A stretch of DNA of 64,000 nucleotides from Listeria costaricensis (GTDB lineage Bacteria; Bacillota; Bacilli; Lactobacillales; Listeriaceae). Position numbers and translations under genes: made by a program. How positions within the stretch are numbered: the first letter of the stretch is position 1; each line of letters opens with the position of its first letter. The stretch lies in NCBI RefSeq assembly GCF_900183385.1, contig NZ_FXUT01000010.1:20413-84412 (forward strand), read 5' to 3'. Shown here in pieces: positions 45,760 to 54,344 of the stretch. Below the pieces are notes generated by a model, which saw only the letters and a program-made list of their open reading frames with translations, searched no databases and was not told where the DNA came from.

Positions 45760-46251
45760 CTAGCGTATTTTTGTTATAAAAACAGGTGTTTCGCCCGCCT
45801 TTACCTCTAAGTTCGTTTGCCAATCAAATTCAAATTGTCCTTCTGCGCTATTCGTTACCACCATTGGAATGACGGTGCTGCTAGCGTGTTGTGCAATATA
45901 AGCCAAGTCAGCTTCAATAATCGTCTGTCCGCGCTTCACTTTATCACCAAGTGCCACTTTTACTTGGAACCCTTCACCTTTTAATGCCACTGTTTCCAAA
46001 CCAATATGCACTAAAATCTCTTCTCCTAGCTCCGTACGAATACCAAATGCATGCTTTGTTTCTGCAATTTGAATAATTTCTCCATCTGCAGGGGCCACTA
46101 CACGTCCATCTACTGGTTGAACCGCAATTCCTTCCCCCATCATTTTTTGATTAAAAACCGGATCTGGTACTTCTTCTAGCGAAATCAGCTGGCCTGTTGC
46201 ATGTGCATAAACCGTTTCATTTTTTTCATGTTTAAAAAGCTTTTTGAACAT
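45760..46251 (-). CDS. crr: PTS glucose-type EIIA component (Crr-like)
   Basis: A 163-residue soluble phosphocarrier with the two active-site histidines in FGIRTE (preceded by TKHA) and ILVHIGLETV; the phospho-His is the second. It stands alone without EIIBC, so it probably serves one or more permeases encoded elsewhere. A -10 TATAAT (46291-46286, minus strand) lies 35 bp upstream. Confidence 0.92.
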   Translation of the reverse strand: MFKKLFKHEKNETVYAHATGQLISLEEVPDPVFNQKMMGEGIAVQPVDGRVVAPADGEIIQIAETKHAFGIRTELGEEILVHIGLETVALKGEGFQVKVALGDKVKRGQTIIEADLAYIAQHASSTVIPMVVTNSAEGQFEFDWQTNLEVKAGETPVFITKIR

Positions 46252-46393
46252 GGTTTATTCCTCCTCAGTAGCTTTTATCACGTTTATTATAGAATAAATT
46301 AATCGAAAAATGAAACGAAAAAAATGGTTCCAACAGACGCGCTGCTAGCAAATCGGTCTATACCACCATTTCCGCCGAAAAAATTTTCATATT

Positions 46394-46422
46394 TTGAACT
46401 ATCCGCAAAGCTTTGTTAAAAT
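46394..46422 (+). promoter_or_regulatory. Promoter of mscS
   Basis: TTGAAC (46394-46399), a 17-bp spacer and TAAAAT (46417-46422), about 65 bp before the mscS start. Confidence 0.65.
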
Positions 46423-46486
46423 AAAGAACGAGCATTTCATCACAGCTATGAAATGATGGTTATGTATGAATAGGGAGTGAAAAAAG

Positions 46487-47332
46487 ATGAATCAATTTAA
46501 TAAATGGCTAGCATCGATTGATTGGGATGCGTTTTGGGGAGGTGCGATCTCACTTGGCATTAGAATCGTGATCCTAGTCCTCTTATATATCGTGCTAAAG
46601 TTCATTGGTTCCAAATTAATCCGTGGCTTTTTCAAACGCTATCGTGAAAATCAAGCCGTATCCCCTTCTCGCAGTGACACGCTTGAAAGCTTGATCATGA
46701 ACCTCTATGGTTACGTGCTGTTTTTCATTTTCGCTATCTTGCTTTTGCAAAATTTCATGGATGTTACAGCGCTCATTGCCAGTGCCGGAGTGGCGAGTCT
46801 TGCCATTGCTTTTGGGGCACAAGGTTTAGTCAGTGATGTCGTAACTGGGTTTTTCATTTTGCTAGAACGGCAACTCGACGTTGGTGATTCGATTACGATT
46901 GGTTTGATCAACGGGAATGTTGAAGCACTGGGCTTGCGGACAACTCAAGTACGCGACTTTGATGGCACGCTGCATTTCATTCCGAATCGGCAAATCATGA
47001 TCGTAAGCAATCATTCTCGCGGAAACATGCGTGTGATGGTGGATGTCGAAATCAGCCCGACTGCTGATACTGAAAAAGCGATGCAAGTGATTGGCGACGT
47101 TTGCCAAAAAATGGCCGCTGAAAATAAAAATATCGTGGAGCCGCCTGTCGTGCTGGGGGTTCAAAATGCCGCACTTTCTGGCGTGACCATTCGAATTGTC
47201 GGAAAAGCGGTCAACGGGGAGCAATTTGGTGTCGAGCGGGATCTTCTGAAAGCCTGCCGGGAAGCACTGGCCGAAAATGATATTCCTTTCCCGCTTCCCT
47301 ATGTCGCACCCATCCTTCCTGAAAACGCATGA
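46487..47332 (+). CDS. mscS: Small-conductance mechanosensitive channel MscS
   Basis: A 281-residue channel that vents solutes on osmotic downshock. Three N-terminal membrane helices lead to the pore helix VASLAIAFGAQGLVSDVVTGFFILLE, the MscS signature, then a beta domain (DVGDSITIG) and a C-terminal alpha/beta cap. The next frame overlaps its stop by 4 bp. In L. monocytogenes glycine-betaine transporter genes (gbu) lie between the EIIA gene and this one; they are absent here. Confidence 0.94.
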   Translation: MNQFNKWLASIDWDAFWGGAISLGIRIVILVLLYIVLKFIGSKLIRGFFKRYRENQAVSPSRSDTLESLIMNLYGYVLFFIFAILLLQNFMDVTALIASAGVASLAIAFGAQGLVSDVVTGFFILLERQLDVGDSITIGLINGNVEALGLRTTQVRDFDGTLHFIPNRQIMIVSNHSRGNMRVMVDVEISPTADTEKAMQVIGDVCQKMAAENKNIVEPPVVLGVQNAALSGVTIRIVGKAVNGEQFGVERDLLKACREALAENDIPFPLPYVAPILPENA

Positions 47333-47859
47333 ATCCAGCAGACTGGCAACATGAGCATCAGAAAGTGCTTCCGCTGCTGTTTGCGGCAGAAGAGCTCGAC
47401 CATTGGGCATCCTTTTTTCGGCAGGTTCCTCTTGACATCTTTTTTGCAGCTTTATTTGAAAATTTACAGATCGACACGCGCTATATTTCTGAGGAGGCGG
47501 ATCAACTCCTGCAAACTTCTGCTATAGTCACGCATCTCGAATCAGCCTGGCAGCAGATTTCTCCTGCGTGTATTTTAGCGAACAGCTCCTTCTTCCCAGT
47601 GAAAGAGTTAGAACGGGAATCAGAATGGCTGGCGCGTGCATATCAGCTCCTAGAGCACTATGGGCGAACGCGTGATAAAGAAGTGGCTTTTCAGGATTAC
47701 ACGGCCGTTTGTTTGCTTTCGGCGGATGGACGACTGCTCGAGGTCTGGTTCTATTTGGAATTTGAAGACTGGATGACCGCTGAGAGTGGCGGCCCCGGCA
47801 TGAAAATTTATTTCCATTATCCGGAAGGTTCACTTTTTGCCTATCGCTATTATTTCTAA
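47329..47859 (+). CDS. Conserved-looking hypothetical protein, coupled to mscS
   Basis: I do not recognise this 176-residue protein. It is soluble, acidic and rich in aromatic residues (Trp, Phe, Tyr), with no membrane segment, signal peptide or known motif. The ATG overlaps the mscS stop (ATGA), which implies translational coupling. Codon use is like its neighbours, and a strong terminator follows directly, so it looks like a real gene and not a shadow frame. Confidence 0.75.
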   Translation: MNPADWQHEHQKVLPLLFAAEELDHWASFFRQVPLDIFFAALFENLQIDTRYISEEADQLLQTSAIVTHLESAWQQISPACILANSSFFPVKELERESEWLARAYQLLEHYGRTRDKEVAFQDYTAVCLLSADGRLLEVWFYLEFEDWMTAESGGPGMKIYFHYPEGSLFAYRYYF

Positions 47860-47860
47860 A

Positions 47861-47902
47861 AAAAGAACGGACAGAGACACCCATTCGTCTCTGTCCGTTT
47901 TC
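47861..47902 (+). terminator. Terminator of the mscS operon
   Basis: AACGGACAGAGAC (47866-47878) and GTCTCTGTCCGTT (47887-47899), a perfect 13-bp stem then T residues. Confidence 0.88.
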
Positions 47903-47905
47903 TCC

Positions 47906-47950
47906 TTAAAAAACCGGCCAGAGTAAAAAAGTTTTCTGGTCGGTTTTTTA
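47906..47950 (-). terminator. Terminator of the dap/ccpC gene group
   Basis: AAAAAACCGGCCAGA (47908-47922) and TCTGGTCGGTTTTTT (47935-47949), with one mismatch. Convergent partner of the previous hairpin. Confidence 0.8.
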
Positions 47951-47982
47951 TATGGCTGAAAGATTTCTAGCCCAGACTCTTT

Positions 47983-49095
47983 TCATACCTGCGACAAATA
48001 AGCCGTCAAAACTTCAATTGCGAAAGGTATCGCTTCTTCTTTCGGATTTAGCTTGGTATGGTGCAATCCGTAGGGGGAATCGACGCCCAGCCAAAACATA
48101 AAGCCTGGAATCTCCTCTAAAAAGTAGCCGAAATCTTCCCCTGTCATTGCAGCCTTTGCCTCAACAAAGCTATTTGGGAACCGCTCTTCTAAAAATTGAA
48201 TAAAGCGATCGGTTTCTGCCTTGTCATTATAAACCTGACAGTAATCTGAACCCGGTATAAACTTGATTTCACACTGAAAGGCCTCTTCAAATCCCTTGGC
48301 AAGCTGATGAAGCCGCGACCAGACGATTTTCATTGTTTCTTTGGAAGCCGTTCGAATGGTGCCATCCAGATAAGCCTTTTCAGCAATCACATTCTGGACA
48401 TCCCCACCTGCTATTTTTCCAACAGTAATCACCGCACTGTTCATAGGATCAATATTGCGACTGATGATCGTTTGCATCTGCATGACAAAACTGGACGCAC
48501 ACACGACCATGTCATTAGCTAAATGCGGATAGGCTGCATGCCCCGCCTTGCCAGTAAACTCGATAAATAATTCAGACGTATTGGCAAATAGCAGCCCCTC
48601 TTTTGTCGCGATTGTACCTACTGGATATTCCGGCGCAATATGAAGCGCATAGAAAGCATCCGGCCGCCACTTTTGAAATTCAGCACTCTCAAGGATCGGC
48701 TTGGCGCCCCCTGGCCCTTCTTCTGCCGGTTGAAAAACGAACAACAAATTGTCTTTAGGCTGATGCTCAGAAAAATGTTTCAAGACGCCAAGAGCGATAC
48801 TCATATGGAAATCATGCCCGCAAGCATGCATGCGCCCTGGATGTGTCGATTGAAACGGCAGGCCTGTCTCTTCAGTCATCGGTAGTGCGTCAATATCGGT
48901 CCGATAACCGACTGTTTTTTCAGCGTCATAGCCTTCCACCAAGACAAGGATCCCCGTCCGCCAAGTCTGGATTGAAAAATAAGCGGCTTGATAGGCTTCA
49001 ATTTTTTCAAGCAAATATTTCTGCGTTTTAAATTCCTGATAGCCAACTTCTGGAATTTGATGAAGTTCTCGTCTAATTTCAATAAATGGATTCAT
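47983..49095 (-). CDS. dapL: N-acetyldiaminopimelate deacetylase
   Basis: M20-type amidohydrolase that releases LL-diaminopimelate in the acetylated branch of lysine/DAP synthesis. The 370 residues show [27 protein letters not shown] and a dimerisation domain with [15 protein letters not shown] 49095 follows AAAGGAG; the longer frame was rejected. Follows dapH by 63 bp. Confidence 0.93.
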   Translation of the reverse strand: MNPFIEIRRELHQIPEVGYQEFKTQKYLLEKIEAYQAAYFSIQTWRTGILVLVEGYDAEKTVGYRTDIDALPMTEETGLPFQSTHPGRMHACGHDFHMSIALGVLKHFSEHQPKDNLLFVFQPAEEGPGGAKPILESAEFQKWRPDAFYALHIAPEYPVGTIATKEGLLFANTSELFIEFTGKAGHAAYPHLANDMVVCASSFVMQMQTIISRNIDPMNSAVITVGKIAGGDVQNVIAEKAYLDGTIRTASKETMKIVWSRLHQLAKGFEEAFQCEIKFIPGSDYCQVYNDKAETDRFIQFLEERFPNSFVEAKAAMTGEDFGYFLEEIPGFMFWLGVDSPYGLHHTKLNPKEEAIPFAIEVLTAYLSQV

Positions 49096-49158
49096 TCTGG
49101 TATCTCCTTTAGAAAAAGAGGCGCGCCCAATTTGGCACACCCCAGTATTTATATGAAT

Positions 49159-49869
49159 TTATAGTTGGCGAAGTCCCTGCATGATTTCCGTTTTAGAAGC
49201 CGTTTTCGCATCCAATTCTTTGAGGACTCGCGCCGGAATCCCAGCAACAACCGTACCCGGAGCCACATCTTTGGTCACAATGGCACCAGCAGCCACAACT
49301 GCCCCCGCACCAACGCGTACACCTTCAAGTACGACCACATTGGCACCGATCACCACATCATCTTCAATCACAACAGGCTGAGCAGACGGCGGTTCAACAA
49401 CGCCCGCCAAAACAGAGCCCGCACCGATATGACAATTTTTCCCGACAGTCGCTCGACCGCCCAGAACCACATTCATGTCGATCATCGTACCATCACCGAT
49501 TACAGAACCAATATTGATACTGGCACCCATCATGATGACCGCATTGTTCCCGATGGTCACTTGATCACGAATGATTGCACCCGGCTCGATCCGCGCATTG
49601 ATATTTTTCAAGTCCAGCATTGGAATTGCAGAGTTGCGGCGATCATTTTCAATGACATAGTCCGTGATTTTGGCTTGATTTTCTGTCAGGATAGGCTCGA
49701 TGACGCTCCATTCGCCAAAAATCGTGCCAGCCTCGCCGCTGATAAATGTCTGAACCGTTTCCGGAAAGGCAATATCAGCAAGTGCTCCTTTTATGTAAAC
49801 TTTCACAGGTGTCTTTTTCTTGCTGTTTTGAATGAATGAAATAATCTGATGTGCATCCATTTGTTCCAT
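49159..49869 (-). CDS. dapH: Tetrahydrodipicolinate N-acetyltransferase
   Basis: A 236-residue left-handed beta-helix acyltransferase acetylating tetrahydrodipicolinate, first step of the acetylase DAP branch. Hexapeptide repeats run from about 95 to 210 ([43 protein letters not shown]), after an N-terminal helical DapH domain. ATG after AAGGGG. With dapL and patA nearby, the branch is nearly complete here. Confidence 0.95.
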   Translation of the reverse strand: MEQMDAHQIISFIQNSKKKTPVKVYIKGALADIAFPETVQTFISGEAGTIFGEWSVIEPILTENQAKITDYVIENDRRNSAIPMLDLKNINARIEPGAIIRDQVTIGNNAVIMMGASINIGSVIGDGTMIDMNVVLGGRATVGKNCHIGAGSVLAGVVEPPSAQPVVIEDDVVIGANVVVLEGVRVGAGAVVAAGAIVTKDVAPGTVVAGIPARVLKELDAKTASKTEIMQGLRQL

Positions 49870-49919
49870 GTTTTTAGTCCCCTTTCAAGAGAAGTATTCT
49901 GTCTATAAGTTTGCCATAG

Positions 49920-50798
49920 CTAGCGGTCAGTTTCAAGAAAATGCTCTGTCAGTTCAAAGAAGGCTTTCACCTGCGGAAGTGCAAGCGACTGTTCATAGGA
50001 AAGCAGTGTCGTCTCGCGGCCAAGTGTCGTGCCATCTTTCTCTGTTAGCGGAATCTGATGAATTTCTTTTTCCGTATGCAAAAGTGTCACAGCGGGCAAA
50101 ATCGCAAAACCAATTCCATTGATGGCCATTTGTCTGGAAGTTTCAATTTGATCCATCAGCATTGCCTGTTTCGGAATCTTGCCAAAGTTACGCTGCCAAT
50201 AGTCCTGAATCACCTGGTAGTAATTGGAATCACTTTTAAATTGGATAAAAGGCCGATCTGTTTCAAAAACCTCTTCGATTCGGGTGATTTCCCGATCAAC
50301 CAAAACAAGCGGATCCGTAAATAGCGGCTTTTTCACACTCTTCCAAGGTGTGGCACCGCGGACGATTCCCAAATGAACAGCTCCCTTTGAAAGCAGCTGA
50401 TGCACTTCACTTGTCCAGCCGGTCTGCAAGGCAATTTGAACGTTCGGATACTTCTTGGTATAGGCCTTCAAAACGCGTGGCAGCCACATCTGTGCTACCA
50501 CACTGGCACAGGCGATCCGCAGTGTACCGCGGACGATCCCTGTCATCGCCTCCAGTTTTTCCTGAATCAAGTGTTCACGTTCAATGACACTGGCGGCATG
50601 TCGCACAATCGCCTCTCCTTCCGGTGTCAGCAGAAGACCTTTTTGCGTGCGTATGAAAATTTTGGTTTGCCAACGACTTTCGATCGTCTGCAAGCGCTGT
50701 GAAAGTGCCGGCTGACTTAAAAACAGTTTTTCAGCACTTTTTCGCATGTTGAGTTCATCTGCTAAACAGACAAGCAGTTCATATTCCGTCACTATCAT
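49920..50798 (-). CDS. ccpC: LysR family regulator, CcpC-like
   Basis: A 292-residue LysR protein: N-terminal winged helix (ELNMRKSAEKLFLSQPALSQRLQTIE) and a C-terminal periplasmic-binding-like effector domain. Its position directly after a CBS-domain gene and before dapH/dapL matches the B. subtilis ykuL-ccpC-ykuQR neighbourhood, so CcpC (catabolite control of aconitase and citrate synthase genes, citrate-sensing) is the likely identity. Starts 2 bp after cbpB. Confidence 0.85.
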   Translation of the reverse strand: MIVTEYELLVCLADELNMRKSAEKLFLSQPALSQRLQTIESRWQTKIFIRTQKGLLLTPEGEAIVRHAASVIEREHLIQEKLEAMTGIVRGTLRIACASVVAQMWLPRVLKAYTKKYPNVQIALQTGWTSEVHQLLSKGAVHLGIVRGATPWKSVKKPLFTDPLVLVDREITRIEEVFETDRPFIQFKSDSNYYQVIQDYWQRNFGKIPKQAMLMDQIETSRQMAINGIGFAILPAVTLLHTEKEIHQIPLTEKDGTTLGRETTLLSYEQSLALPQVKAFFELTEHFLETDR

Positions 50799-50800
50799 TT

Positions 50801-51247
50801 CTATTCCTCCACGGGTGCATGTATAAATTGATTGACTTGTTTTAGTACTACTCGTCTTGTAATGATGCCTTGAAAGTAATGGTCTTCATCTACCACACAT
50901 AAAAAAGGATGGTCAACAAGCAGACGGACAACCCGCTCCACATCTATTTCCCCTTTGATTACCGGAAAATCGGTTTGCATGGCATCTTCTACTTTTAAGG
51001 TTTCCAGCCGTTCATATTCAATCCGTTCGAGCCCTAGAATGGAATCTGTAATCATGGCTGCACTGATCAAACCATGCAGCTTGAATTCAAAATCAAGGAC
51101 AGGAATAACAGAGTATCCGCATTTTGTGAGAACTAGTAGAGCATGTTCAAGATTGTTTCCCATTTGCACGTGTGCAACCTTTTCAGCTGAGATCATGCCT
51201 TCTTCCAATTTATCTTTCAAAAAAATACCTAATCTATTTGAGATCAT
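50801..51247 (-). CDS. cbpB: CBS-domain c-di-AMP-binding protein CbpB (DarB/YkuL-like)
   Basis: A 148-residue protein made of two CBS repeats (about 20-70 and 80-140) with VIPVLDFEFKLHGLISAAMITD and FLCVVDEDHYFQGIITRRVVLKQ. In Listeria and Bacillus the orthologue binds c-di-AMP and, when free, activates the (p)ppGpp synthetase Rel and pyruvate carboxylase (in Bacillus). A pycA gene lies in the same window but not next to it. Assignment rests on length, domain make-up and gene order. Confidence 0.85.
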   Translation of the reverse strand: MISNRLGIFLKDKLEEGMISAEKVAHVQMGNNLEHALLVLTKCGYSVIPVLDFEFKLHGLISAAMITDSILGLERIEYERLETLKVEDAMQTDFPVIKGEIDVERVVRLLVDHPFLCVVDEDHYFQGIITRRVVLKQVNQFIHAPVEE

Positions 51248-51416
51248 GAAGTTTTCCTCTTCTCATTTTGTCAATTTATCCAATTATAAATTCCTCTAAC
51301 TAGCGCCATTTAAACATCACATTCCTATTTTACCATAATCATTGCGGAAATTCCCTTATCTTTTCCCAAAAATGACACAAAAAAACCGGGGTTTCATGCC
51401 CCAGTTTTATGCTTAT

Positions 51417-51647
51417 TTAATTTTCTTGTAATGCTTCAAAAATTTCAATAGCTGTCATATCAATATCATCGAATTGATATTTACTGTTCACGCCATAAAT
51501 TTCAACTTCAAACGAACCTGACGCTTGAAAATACTTTACCTCACAAACAGGCGTGCCGTCCTTCTCAAAACGTCGAGATTGCGGTTCAGCAGCTTCATCC
51601 TCCTGCATAGCATGTAAACGTTGAATAATTCCCATTAACTGAGACAC
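51417..51647 (-). CDS. ykuJ: YkuJ family small protein
   Basis: A 76-residue acidic protein (SQLMGIIQRLHAMQ, CEVKYFQASGSFEVE, FDDIDMTAIEIFEALQ) matching YkuJ of B. subtilis, structure known, function not. Start GTG 51647 lies eight bases behind GAGGAG; the longest frame begins inside that ribosome site. A weak Fur-box-like sequence (TAATCATTAT near 51742) lies about 95 bp upstream. Confidence 0.85.
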   Translation of the reverse strand: MSQLMGIIQRLHAMQEDEAAEPQSRRFEKDGTPVCEVKYFQASGSFEVEIYGVNSKYQFDDIDMTAIEIFEALQEN

Positions 51648-51817
51648 TGTACATTCTCCTCTCAAAAATACACCTGGCGTACAAAAACATCAATCTGCTT
51701 CTCTATTTCCCGTAAAACGGTACTCGCCAACCAATAATTGTTAATCATTATACTATCAAATTTTAGCGCAAACCGCACGTGTTTCGCAAGAGGAAATCAA
51801 AATTATTTTCATTTTCG

Positions 51818-51848
51818 ACAAAAAAACAGTTACTGCACAGTAACTGTT
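51818..51848 (-). terminator. Terminator of the Fur-box gene
   Basis: AACAGTTACTG (51825-51835), two bases, CAGTAACTGTT (51838-51848): a perfect 11-bp stem with a seven-T run on the minus strand. Confidence 0.88.
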
Positions 51849-51851
51849 CGG

Positions 51852-52076
51852 TCATCTATCATTCATTTTACGGTTGTTTTTCATTTCTTGATGCGTCGCA
51901 ATGGCTCGCTGTATGGTCTTTTGACGATTGAATCCTTTCACACAAAGTGTCTCCTCACCAAGATTCACATATACTTCTCCCCATGAGCCACAGGGATTAA
52001 AGCCATAAACGTGGATTTTCAATGTCCCCTCCGAAGTTGGAAAGAACATCATTTCAAATTTTCCTGTCTTATTCAT
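51852..52076 (-). CDS. Small protein behind a Fur box
   Basis: A 74-residue soluble protein of no family I recognise: MNKTGKFEMMFF, then a Gly/Trp/Tyr-rich middle with two Cys (FNPCGSWGEVYVNLGEETLCV) and a basic tail. ATG 52076 is eight bases behind GAGAGGGG. A near-consensus Fur box sits just upstream, so it should be made on iron starvation. I recall a Fur-controlled small gene at this place in L. monocytogenes (lmo1007), but cannot verify it here. Confidence 0.8.
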   Translation of the reverse strand: MNKTGKFEMMFFPTSEGTLKIHVYGFNPCGSWGEVYVNLGEETLCVKGFNRQKTIQRAIATHQEMKNNRKMNDR

Positions 52077-52107
52077 ACCAGGAACCCCTCTCAATCACTT
52101 TCTTATT

Positions 52108-52126
52108 GAAAATGATTATCATTATT
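52108..52126. promoter_or_regulatory. Fur box
   Basis: GAAAATGATTATCATTATT matches the 19-bp Fur consensus GATAATGATAATCATTATC at 16 positions. It lies 32 bp upstream of the small gene's ATG and about 136 bp upstream of patA on the other strand. Confidence 0.85.
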
Positions 52127-52261
52127 GATACCTATTGTACGAGAAAAACGGTCCCCTTGCAAGTCTTTTTTCATATTTTCAGATTTTTTATTTGAAACGG
52201 CTTCAAATGTACATTTTATGATATGATAAAAGATATCTTGAAAGAAAAAAGGTGAATATTT

Positions 52262-53404
52262 ATGTTAAAACCAATCCGTAGCGACTTAAATAAAATTGCT
52301 GTCAGTGGCATTCGCGCATTCAACAACCGGGTCAGCACGATTGACGGAGTGATTCGACTGACGCTTGGAGAACCTGACTTTCCAACACCCGAACATGTAA
52401 AAGAAAGTGCCATACAGGCCATTCGCGAAAATTTTACCAATTACACACCTAATGCAGGCATGCCAGAATTAAGAAAAGCAGCAAGTGTCTTTTTTGATAA
52501 AAAATATCAACTGGGTTTTTCCGAACAGGAGATCATCGTAACAGTTGGTGCAACCGAGGCGATTGCGATTGCCCTTGAGACCATACTGGAAAACGGTGAT
52601 GAAGTCATTTTACCTGATCCTGTTTACCCAGGTTACGAGCCACTAATCACACTTCGCGGCGGGGTACCCGTTCTGATCGATACAACGGACACAGCCTTTA
52701 AAATCACACCGGAAAAGTTACGAGCAGCGATTACACCGCGGACAAAGGCGATTGTCATGCCATACCCGTCCAATCCGACCGGCGTCACCCTGTCAGAGGC
52801 AGAATTAGCCGCTTTAAGCGATGTTTTACGTGATACAGGTATTTACGTAGTGGCTGACGAAATTTACAGTGAGCTGACCTACAACTCTCCACACGTCTCT
52901 ATTCGTCCCATGCTGCCTGAACAAACGATCGTCATTAACGGCTTGTCTAAATCTCACGCCATGATTGGCTGGCGGATTGGCTTTTTGATGGCCCCAGAGT
53001 CGCTTATAAGTGAGATGCTTAAAATCCACCAGTATACGGTCACATGTGCCAGCTCCATCAGTCAAAAAGCGGCGCTAGAAGCTGTCACAAATGGCTTTGA
53101 TGATACCTTGCCGATGCGAACCGAGTATAAAACGCGGGCAGGCTTTGTGCTTGATCGTCTGGAAAAAATGGGCTTTCAAGTCATTCCGCCTGATGGTGCC
53201 TTTTACTTCTTTGTCAAGCTGCCGGACAGTATTGCCGATAATTCATTTGATTGGGCAGTACGACTAGCGGAAGAGCAGCAAGTGGCTGTTGTACCTGGCA
53301 GTGCTTTTTCAACAAAGGGCGATCGCTATTTCCGCCTGTCTTATGCGGCATCGTTTGATCAATTGGCACTTGCGATGGACCGGATGGCCGCCTTTATGAA
53401 ATAA
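52262..53404 (+). CDS. patA: PLP-dependent aminotransferase PatA (N-acetyl-LL-DAP aminotransferase type)
   Basis: A 380-residue class I aminotransferase. PLP Lys230 lies in INGLSKSHAMIGWRIG; PYPSNPTGV, VADEIYSELTY and a C-terminal FRLSYAAS (Arg for the carboxylate) are present. In Bacillus PatA supplies the amino-transfer between DapH and DapL, and those two genes lie 3-4 kb away here, so it probably completes the DAP branch. ATG seven bases behind AAAGGTG. Own terminator. Confidence 0.92.
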   Translation: MLKPIRSDLNKIAVSGIRAFNNRVSTIDGVIRLTLGEPDFPTPEHVKESAIQAIRENFTNYTPNAGMPELRKAASVFFDKKYQLGFSEQEIIVTVGATEAIAIALETILENGDEVILPDPVYPGYEPLITLRGGVPVLIDTTDTAFKITPEKLRAAITPRTKAIVMPYPSNPTGVTLSEAELAALSDVLRDTGIYVVADEIYSELTYNSPHVSIRPMLPEQTIVINGLSKSHAMIGWRIGFLMAPESLISEMLKIHQYTVTCASSISQKAALEAVTNGFDDTLPMRTEYKTRAGFVLDRLEKMGFQVIPPDGAFYFFVKLPDSIADNSFDWAVRLAEEQQVAVVPGSAFSTKGDRYFRLSYAASFDQLALAMDRMAAFMK

Positions 53405-53468
53405 AAAAACAGCTTCAAGCAGCATGGAACGACTTTCCCAATCGTTTTACTGCCTGAAGCTGTTTTAT
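53404..53468. terminator. Bidirectional terminator after patA
   Basis: AACAGCTTCA and TGAAGCTGTT arms (extended by GCAG/CTGC) enclose a loop of about 27 nt, with A and T tracts outside; the convergent gene stops 3 bp later. Confidence 0.8.
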
Positions 53469-53470
53469 TT

Positions 53471-54331
53471 TTATTGATAGTAACGAATCAGCGCTTGTGT
53501 CCCCTTTTCGCTTAAACCGTTTTGAGCGAGGATTTGGTACATTTTCTCCGCCAACTCAAGGCCCGGCAATTCTAGTGACATTTTTTGCGCTTCATCAAGG
53601 GCTATACGCATATCTTTAATAAAGTGTTTGATAAAAAAGCCCGGTTCAAAATCATTCTTTAGGACACGCGGAATCAAATTTGAAAGCGACCAGCTGCCAG
53701 CCGCTCCGCCTGATATCGATTCTAAAACCCGTTCTGGATCAAGCCCTGCCTTTTCTGCATAGACGATGGCTTCTGTCACACCAATCATATTTGATGCAAT
53801 CGCAATCTGATTCACCATCTTTGTATGCTGACCAGCCCCAGCCGCCCCCTGCCAAATGATTTGCTTCCCGAGCACGCTCAATACTGGTTCTACACGTGAA
53901 AAAGCCGCCTGATCTCCACCAACCATGATGGAAAGTGTCCCCTGCTTAGCGCCAATATCTCCGCCCGAAACAGGCGCATCCAGTACATCAATGTGATAGC
54001 GGTGCCCCTCTTCCGCCAGCCTTGCAGCCAAATGCGGCGAACTAGTCGTCATATCAATCGCCACACTCCCCGCCGGAAGATGTGCTAAAATCCCCTCATC
54101 GCCCAAATAAAGCGCCTCAACATCGCTAGGATATCCGACCATCGTAATGATCAGATCGACCTGTTCAGCAAGTTCTGCTGGATTCGCATGCCAAATAGCC
54201 CCATCTCGGAGCAGTGCCTCCGCTTTCGACTTTGTACGTGTATAAATATGTAATTCATGATCTTGCTGCATCAAATTGCGGATCATGCTAGTTCCCATGA
54301 CACCAGTACCAATAAAACCAATTTTGACCAT
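53471..54331 (-). CDS. 3-hydroxyisobutyrate dehydrogenase family oxidoreductase
   Basis: A 286-residue beta-hydroxyacid dehydrogenase: NAD(P) loop GFIGTGVMGTSM (5-16), substrate motif DVLDAPVSGGDIGAKQGTLSIMVGG, and the catalytic Lys in GAGQHTKMVNQIAIA. Tartronate semialdehyde, hydroxyisobutyrate or similar acids are possible substrates; none is indicated by context. ATG after AAGGGGTG. Confidence 0.92.
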   Translation of the reverse strand: MVKIGFIGTGVMGTSMIRNLMQQDHELHIYTRTKSKAEALLRDGAIWHANPAELAEQVDLIITMVGYPSDVEALYLGDEGILAHLPAGSVAIDMTTSSPHLAARLAEEGHRYHIDVLDAPVSGGDIGAKQGTLSIMVGGDQAAFSRVEPVLSVLGKQIIWQGAAGAGQHTKMVNQIAIASNMIGVTEAIVYAEKAGLDPERVLESISGGAAGSWSLSNLIPRVLKNDFEPGFFIKHFIKDMRIALDEAQKMSLELPGLELAEKMYQILAQNGLSEKGTQALIRYYQ

Positions 54332-54344
54332 CTTTATTCACCCC

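Noticed and set aside
49165-49839. A 224-residue plus-strand frame opposite dapH.
   Set aside because: Rich in His/Asn/Arg/Asp as expected for the antisense of hexapeptide repeats, and no ribosome site. The dapH product explains the sequence.
51740-51758. A possible second Fur box upstream of ykuJ (TAATCATTAT core).
   Set aside because: Only about 13 of 19 positions match the consensus; in such A/T-rich DNA this is near chance. It is mentioned under ykuJ only.
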